Source: Rhizoclosmatium globosum (Eukaryota; Chytridiomycota; Chytridiomycetes; Chytridiales; Chytriomycetaceae). From it: a stretch of 64,000 bases of DNA. The notes below the pieces were generated by a model. It ran no database searches and was not told the DNA's origin. It saw nothing but the letters and a program-made list of their open reading frames with translations. The translations under genes and the position numbers were made by a program. Positions 58,620 through 64,000 of the stretch are shown here, piece after piece. Each line of letters starts with the position of its first letter. Position 1 is the first letter of the stretch. Where the stretch lies: the NCBI GenBank assembly GCA_002104985.1, contig MCGO01000104.1, positions 1 through 64,000 on the forward strand. Direction: 5' to 3'.

Positions 58620-60408
58620 AGATTCCGCAATTAGTCCGCGGGATGGGTTGGTACTTCCTCCACGTTTGTTACAATGATTGGTATGTTTGAGTCCAGCATT
58701 TGTTTTCCATAACTTTCGGTTCCAGTAATGAATAATGTGGAAGAAGATGTTATACTTATCATGCATAGTGGATGCATCCGGAAGTAGGTGATTATTGCAT
58801 CCGCTATCTAAAAGCATTGTTTGCTCTGTAGTTGTGGGGTGAGAGTATGCTGTGTCTAAAGGTAAGGTAGTTTGACAACTCACATTGTGTGAGTTGTCGA
58901 GGTCAGCCCCCTGCTGTCTGTGCATGATACAACTGGAGTTGTCACCGCTACAGGGGCCTCCCTCACAACTCTCGACAGCGGAGCACAACTCCAGCCGACA
59001 CCATTCTGCGGATTTTTGGTAGGAGTTGAGGCTTGAGGTACTAGTAAGTTTTGGTCTTCAGAGGTGCTGCTGTCTGATAGAAGTTCAGTGTCTGTTTCGC
59101 TGGGTGACCGTTTTGGTTTTTTTGAGATTGGCGTGTAGTAGTTGGATGGCTGCAACTGTTTCGGTGGCAGTGGTGCCTTTACTGTTTTTGTTGGTACTTC
59201 CTAGTCATCCATATCTGAGTCTGTCTCAGATGGTGAGTTGGAGTTTGAAGGAAAAGAGTGGTAGATGGTAGATGGTTTATTAATAGTAGACTCCTTTCTC
59301 GCCTTCATTCCTTTCAACTTCTCCTGCTACTTGGCAATTTTGAGTGGAGTGCAGGGGTATAAGTGTCCAAAGCATGGTCATTTAACTCCTTCTGCATCAC
59401 CTGGACATGGTGGGCATTCCTTTCCAGCTTGAAGGAATCCACACAAAGCTGCACCACATTTGTCACATGGGAACATCTTGTAGGGAGGCTTTGTGTTTTT
59501 AGTCCCCACTTTGGTTGTTACGTTTGCAGTTCGACTCCATTAACTACATTATTCCCGTTCCCGTTGTTAACTTTTGGGCAACCTCCTTCGGGCCATTTCA
59601 AAATAAACTCTTGCAGCGCCATATCAGTACGAGTTTCTTTACGTTGAATAGCTGAGGACTTGTATTTGTCAAATATGGCGTTGAAATAGTGTTTGATGTC
59701 GTCCATGGTGGGATTGTTGATATCTTTAGGCACAACCTTCATGATATGTTCCTGATTGTAGATGGTGAATCTGGTCACAACTGTGTCGTATACCTCCTTG
59801 TCGGTTTTGGGACTGGAGTGCGCCTTCATATTGAAGTTTTTTGGAACGATCCAGATAATTATGACATGTCTCGCAGGTTGGTAATAGTGAGAGTGAACTC
59901 TTGACAAAGATACTTCTCTGTGGATCCAGGAATATGTGGAGCTTGGCCATAAGTAGATTGTAGGTTTGGTGCACCAATTCTCCAGTGATAATGTCTTTGA
60001 AGAGTTTGTCGGTGACTGATTCAAGGATGTGGTTGTTGATAACTCCATCAATGTAGCTGTTTGTGTTGGAGCATTCACGCTGCTTCTGGAGGTCGTCGAA
60101 GTCCCCAGTGGGAAACTTTCCCAATGAGTCCGGTTTTTGGAAGAACGTGACCTGTGGATTGTTGTAGCCAAATTGGATGTGGTCCCAAAGGGTGATTGAG
60201 ACTGTACTTACGGAGGTGGACACCTTAAATCCGCAGGTATCCGCTTCCTTCCTTGCATAGATCGCGTAACCATTGATTGGTTTGACAGTCTTGACTTTGT
60301 TCATTAATTGGGCTTTCCAGATAGGCATGTCCTGGCTGGCACGGGCCTTGGATAGTTTGATCATAGCGCTCATAGTGTGCAGAGTTGTACTGTGCTGGAT
60401 TGGGCAAT
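58620..60408 (-). mobile_element. Ty1/copia-like retroelement fragment (gag and protease)
   Basis: Minus-strand open frames interrupted by stops and shifts. The gag-like part (from about 60373) reads MSAMIKLSKARASQDMPIWK and WDHIQFGYNNPQVTFFQKP, then FVKSSLSLLPTCETCHNYLD. After a shift it gives MALQEFILKWPEGGCPKVNN. A cysteine-rich segment (FPCDKCGAALCGF, CPPCPG) follows, then a charged linker. The segment TMLLDSGCNNHLLPDAS, at about 58800, is a copia-type aspartic protease active-site motif. Integrase and reverse transcriptase are absent, so it is a truncated, non-autonomous relic. It is bounded by 31-bp direct repeats. Family assignment rests on the protease motif and domain order. Confidence 0.5.
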
Positions 60409-60484
60409 GGGCTGTTTGGTCAAGTGCTTGGGTAGTGCACGGGTGCTGCTTTGCCGCATTCGTAGAGCAGGAGAACGATTAATC

Positions 60485-60515
60485 TAAGAGTGGGTTGTTG
60501 TGAGTAATGGGTGAT
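60485..60515 (+). repeat. Flanking direct repeat, right copy
   Basis: Second copy of the 31-bp sequence starting TAAGAGTGGGTTGTTGTGAG; it differs from the left copy by one base (TAATGGGTGAT). It is too long for a retroelement target-site duplication and may be an LTR remnant or a recombination footprint. Confidence 0.75.
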
Positions 60516-62051
60516 CACAGCAACGCCAATAAAGAATAAAAACCAAAATCCTTCTCCACCGCGCCTTTTACACTGTGGTTAATTGCTGAAGGGGAAGTAA
60601 TATTTTTAGAGGGATGGTTTAGGTTCATACAGGAAGGGTGTAAAAAAGATGATACAGGGTGGAACATAAGCAAAACATGTATGATGACAGCAACTTGATT
60701 ATTTGTAGTAATGTCTGAAGTGACATAGAAGTACCAAAACAAGTTGTAGGACTCAAACCATTAGATGCTGGACACAGAAGGACATGCAGGAAGTTGCAGA
60801 AAACAAAAAGCTTCCTAAAAAACTTACGGTTACTGAAGGGCCTCCTTTCAGCATTCAAATCTGATGAAATGGCGTCAAACTTAAGGAACAAAAGAGAAGT
60901 ATGAGGATTGTGAACAGTTCGTGGAGGTGTGCTTGATTGGGACTTGAATGCGAAGCTGCCAATGCTCCAGTATGTTGTGCATTCAATCTATTCGATTGAA
61001 AAGCTTATTTAACCTTGTCAAACCTCGTCAATTGGATATTTGCAGCTCATTCATTGATGGAAACAATCTGTCACAAGTACAGTTTTCAAACTGCACTGTA
61101 GTTTTGAGAAAGCATTCAGCAGGATGTTTGGTACCTCTTCCAAACTTAGCATTATGTTTGAGGAGCTGATTCTCATCGGGCAACTCTGTCCTCAGTTAGG
61201 TATAAGAGATTGTCAACATGATATGCCATCTGTATTGTGTTGACAGGTTCAGAATTGATTGTAGAGGCAATCTCCTGAATCATTTGACAAGTGTCAGACT
61301 GGTTCATTTCAAACCCAAGAGATTTATGAAAAGCAACAAATGTTTCAAACAGATACAACTGATTTGATGCATTTCATACAACCTTTTCATGAGCCTACAG
61401 AAAATCTATTTTCCATGAAGGTTTACTTAGTTGAAACCATGAGGAGCCAAGTTCCCCTTTTTCAAAGTTTGAGTTGGAACCAGGCTTGGAACCGGTTTGA
61501 ACCAAGTAATCCATCCTGCAAGAAATTAGATGGAGCAGAATCAGTGTTTGATTCAGCTTGTGTTCAGTTTCAGAACTTTCTGACACCAAACAGTCAAATG
61601 AGTCACCTACATCAAATAGATGGTTGTAGTTTTTCTCTCTGATTTGAATGAGATTCTCCTCAAATATCCAATGACTCAAGAGGGTGGCTGGCCTTGGCTA
61701 ACTGAAAGATACAATTGCTTGAAACCGTTTCCTTCTCGAGACGTTTTAAGAGCGCAATTTTCTTTCTTACTCTTCTGGCCTGTAATTCGAAAAAGGATTA
61801 AAGAAGGGTCAAATTTTATTTCCGATACAATCATATCCACAATCCAGCTATCTACTTGGTGTGTTGGTAACGCAGCTTTCCTGGGGAATACTTGAAGTTC
61901 GACGAGTCTGTTTGTGATGGATTAGCATTTGAATGCAGATGGCTCGCTCTTTATAATACGACAGTCATTCCATGGGATTCTCGTTCCGCCAACGACACAA
62001 CTAACTATCACAAATTTCAATCCAACCATTTCCATTTGAAGGCTTCAAAAC
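60516..62051. other. Gene-free region
   Basis: Only short frames, none recognised. A TTTGAGTTGGAACCAGGCTT-type repetitive stretch occurs around 61460-61510. Nothing more can be said from inspection. Confidence 0.4.
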
Positions 62052-62871
62052 TTAATCCACCCTGATCCATGTCCGTTCTACCACTGTTTCGTAATCTCCG
62101 AAAGGTTCTAGGGATTTCAAAGCAACACATACATTGCTTCACCTTGAATCCAGACTCCTTTGGCAAGTCAACCCAGTAATCGTAACCCTGTCTCTCAGCA
62201 AACAAGATGGCATCTTCCTTTGTCAAGAACTTGAGCGACAGAGCCTGAACAGGATCAGCGCTTGTTTTGAACGAGTTAGTTGCGTGTCGCACAGAGTTAG
62301 ATGAGGTCCTTCGTTGCCAGCATAACACCCGTATCCTCCTTGCCACTCGCTTCGATCGTTACACCTGTCTCCGACCAAATATATCTGTGGCGATCAATCG
62401 ACATTTGATCCATTATCGATTGATAAACCTCTTGATACATTGTACTGACCGACTCCTCCTCCTCCTCCTCCTCCTCCTCACCCAGTCGCTACATAACCTA
62501 CGTCTACGAGCATACCTTGAAGCCCAGCCCATCAAGCTGTTCTCCCACTTGTCTTGGGTATCAAAGTCAATGCGCCAGTGGTTTGCGCGGGCAGATCCGT
62601 TTTGGGTAGGAGTGTTTGCTGGTCTGAAGATGCGGACAGCGTGTTGCTGAAGCGAAGGAGGGGCACCTTGTGGGATAAGACAGGGTTAAGACAGGGTTAA
62701 ATCAGGCCATTGGTTGGGGTTAAACGTACCAGAAAGCAGCTCAGCCTGGAACACGCGGCGGTCGTCCGTGGCCGCAGCAACCGCAGTCGACGCTGTTGAA
62801 GCAGCGGCAGAGTTCGAAGCAGCGACGCGCGTGGTCGAAGAAAGAAGGCGGCGTTGCGCAACTGAGAACAT
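62052..62871 (-). CDS. NDUFS4: NADH dehydrogenase (complex I) 18-kDa-type subunit NDUFS4
   Basis: Complex I accessory subunit of the N-module in the mitochondrial matrix arm. Exon 1 (ATG at 62871) gives a mitochondrial presequence (MFSVAQRRLLSSTTRVAASN). The following exons give AVRIFRP, ANHWRIDFDTQDKWENSLMG, then SADPVQALSLKFLTKEDAIL and FAERQGYDYWVD. These are the conserved ETC complex I subunit segments. The C-terminal end (FGDYETVVERTWIRVD, stop at 62052) is reached only by assuming a very short intron and one missing base near 62085, so it is uncertain. An intron contains a nine-unit CTC microsatellite. The start codon is 58 bp from that of the TMEM62-like gene. Confidence 0.85.
62453..62479. 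repeat. (CTC)9 microsatellite in an NDUFS4 intron
   Basis: Nine perfect CTC units on the plus strand. Confidence 0.9.
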
Positions 62872-62929
62872 TGGTTTGGAACTGGAACTTTTAAACGGAA
62901 AAGGAAAAGAGAAAAGGAGAAGAGAAAAG
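62872..62929. promoter_or_regulatory. 58-bp bidirectional promoter, NDUFS4/TMEM62-like
   Basis: Divergent start codons are 58 bp apart. The half next to the plus-strand gene is purine-rich (GGAAAAGGAAAAGAGAAAAG), much like the ELP3/GID7 spacer. Confidence 0.6.
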
Positions 62930-64000
62930 ATGATTTACTTGATCATTTCTCTGATTTCATGGCTTTATTCGATCCAATTGTACCTTGATTCAACCAAAGT
63001 ACTCTCTCATTCAGCTTCTACTTTGGCGGAATACTCGAAGGATCCTTCGTTGTCCTCTGTCTCAGGCTCTTCAGAACACTCAAATGACCCGTACCCACTC
63101 ACAGACTCACCCGATGCCATCTTCACCGCCATCCAAATATCTGACATTCACATCTCACGTTCCAATTCACATGGTGGAATCCAGCACTTTGCATTCTTTC
63201 TTCAACAAGAACTGCCAACTATTGCCCCATCCCTCCTTCTACTCACGGGCGACCTCGTCGATGCAAAGTCTCCTTCAAAACTGCTTTCGCTTCAGTTTCA
63301 TGATGAATGGGTGGGTTTTTGTGTCGGAAAGACTCTGTCAGGATTGAGCGAAGCTTGTGTCCATCATTCACAAAGGATCAATCAATTGGATTATCCATTC
63401 AAGTGATACCATAACTTTTAAGAACTCGCAGCCGAATGATGCAATCCTCTGACAGGACCCAAATGAACATCTACCTTACAAAACATTTACACAACACGTA
63501 CCATAGGTTGCATATTCGTCTTTAATCAACGCTTCGTCTCTTGCCAGCCGTAAGAACTTCTATTATGACCAACGAGGAAATCATGACTGCTTCAATGTGC
63601 CTCCTTTTGAGGATTCAGAATTCCGGAAGTGGAGTGCATCAAAAAGCGAAGGATATGTCGCGCATTTGCGCAAAGAGTTCGGTACATACACGTTTGGTGC
63701 TCTCGATGCATGTCCACGAGGTGAGATTAGAGTTTGTTAGAAAACGTGATGAGTTTACTGACACAATGCAATAGCCGGAATGTCCCGACCCATCAACTTC
63801 TTTGGAACACTTGATTCATCGGATATGGACGCGTTAGCATCAATAGTAGATGTCTCGTTAGAAGGTTCTCACAACCACACATTCATAGCGACACATTACC
63901 CGACATCAACACTTATAACTGGGCGATCCACCGATGGCCGGACATTTTCTCAACTCTCACCCTCTATAACTCTTTGGATCTCTGGCCATCTGCACAAACT
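62930..64000 (+). CDS. TMEM62-like metallophosphoesterase, partial at window end
   Basis: Start MIYLIISLISWLYSIQLYLD, a signal anchor. The calcineurin-like phosphoesterase motifs are visible: SDIHIS (motif 1), LLTGDLVDAKSP (motif 2), RGNHDCFNVPPF (motif 3), ATHYPTSTL (His motif) and SGHLHK (motif 5) right at the window end. The Asp, Asn and His residues of the two-metal centre are therefore complete in the visible part. The lumen-facing enzyme family with a C-terminal membrane domain (TMEM62) is the nearest match; the rest lies outside the window. The exon or exons between about 63310 and 63545 were not resolved. An intron at about 63721-63775 is clear. Confidence 0.8.

Overview
The window is nuclear DNA of a fungus, most likely a zoosporic (chytrid-type) one. 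Genes carry many short GT-AG introns (mostly 45-60 nt, several with a CTAAC-like branch point). The conserved genes include fungal or opisthokont forms of COX20, ALG8, CSN4, NDE-type NADH dehydrogenase, GID7/WDR26, striatin, SRC1 and a NUP42-like nucleoporin. It also has class C-type seven-transmembrane receptors of a kind I associate with early-diverging fungi. The assignment is inferred from gene content; no rRNA or mitochondrial marker is present.

Layout. 1-3.4 kb is gene-free and packed with tandem and hairpin-forming repeats. 3.4-10 kb holds COX20 and two tandem receptor genes. 10-14 kb has NDE1 and ALG8 (both minus). 14-15.5 kb is intergenic and carries a second copy of a repeat seen at 0.44-0.95 kb. 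15.5-25.8 kb has CSN4, a third receptor, a polytopic protein carrying an SRC1-like luminal domain, an armadillo-like protein, a bZIP factor and a very acidic protein. 27-40.2 kb has the FG nucleoporin, a UPF0538 protein, prolidase, a fourth receptor (minus), a GNAT-like protein, ELP3 and GID7. 40.3-55.2 kb is extremely gene dense: GST, eIF4A, YPT1, SUS1, striatin, UPF3, a RIB2-type deaminase, an UNC93-like protein and SRC1. 55.2-62 kb is gene-poor, with a broken MBOAT_2 acyltransferase gene, a MITE-like inverted repeat and a Ty1/copia-like fragment. NDUFS4 and a TMEM62-like phosphoesterase (cut by the window end) close the window.

The main discovery candidate is the family of four paralogous receptors (4.3-7.2, 7.3-10.0, 17.1-19.9 and 34.9-32.1 kb). 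Each has a signal peptide, a bacterial PstS-type phosphate-binding domain, an EGF-like six-cysteine module, a GABA-B/class C-like 7TM domain and a conserved cytoplasmic tail domain. They look like GPCRs that sense a small extracellular anion, possibly phosphate. A second candidate is the shared cysteine-rich luminal domain of SRC1 and an unrelated-looking polytopic protein, which suggests a lineage-specific nuclear-envelope protein.

Caution on sequence quality: at least 20 otherwise well conserved genes or exons are broken by single-base gains or losses, mostly in short homopolymers. This looks like uncorrected long-read sequencing error rather than pseudogenisation. Exon boundaries were read by eye and may be off by a base or two.
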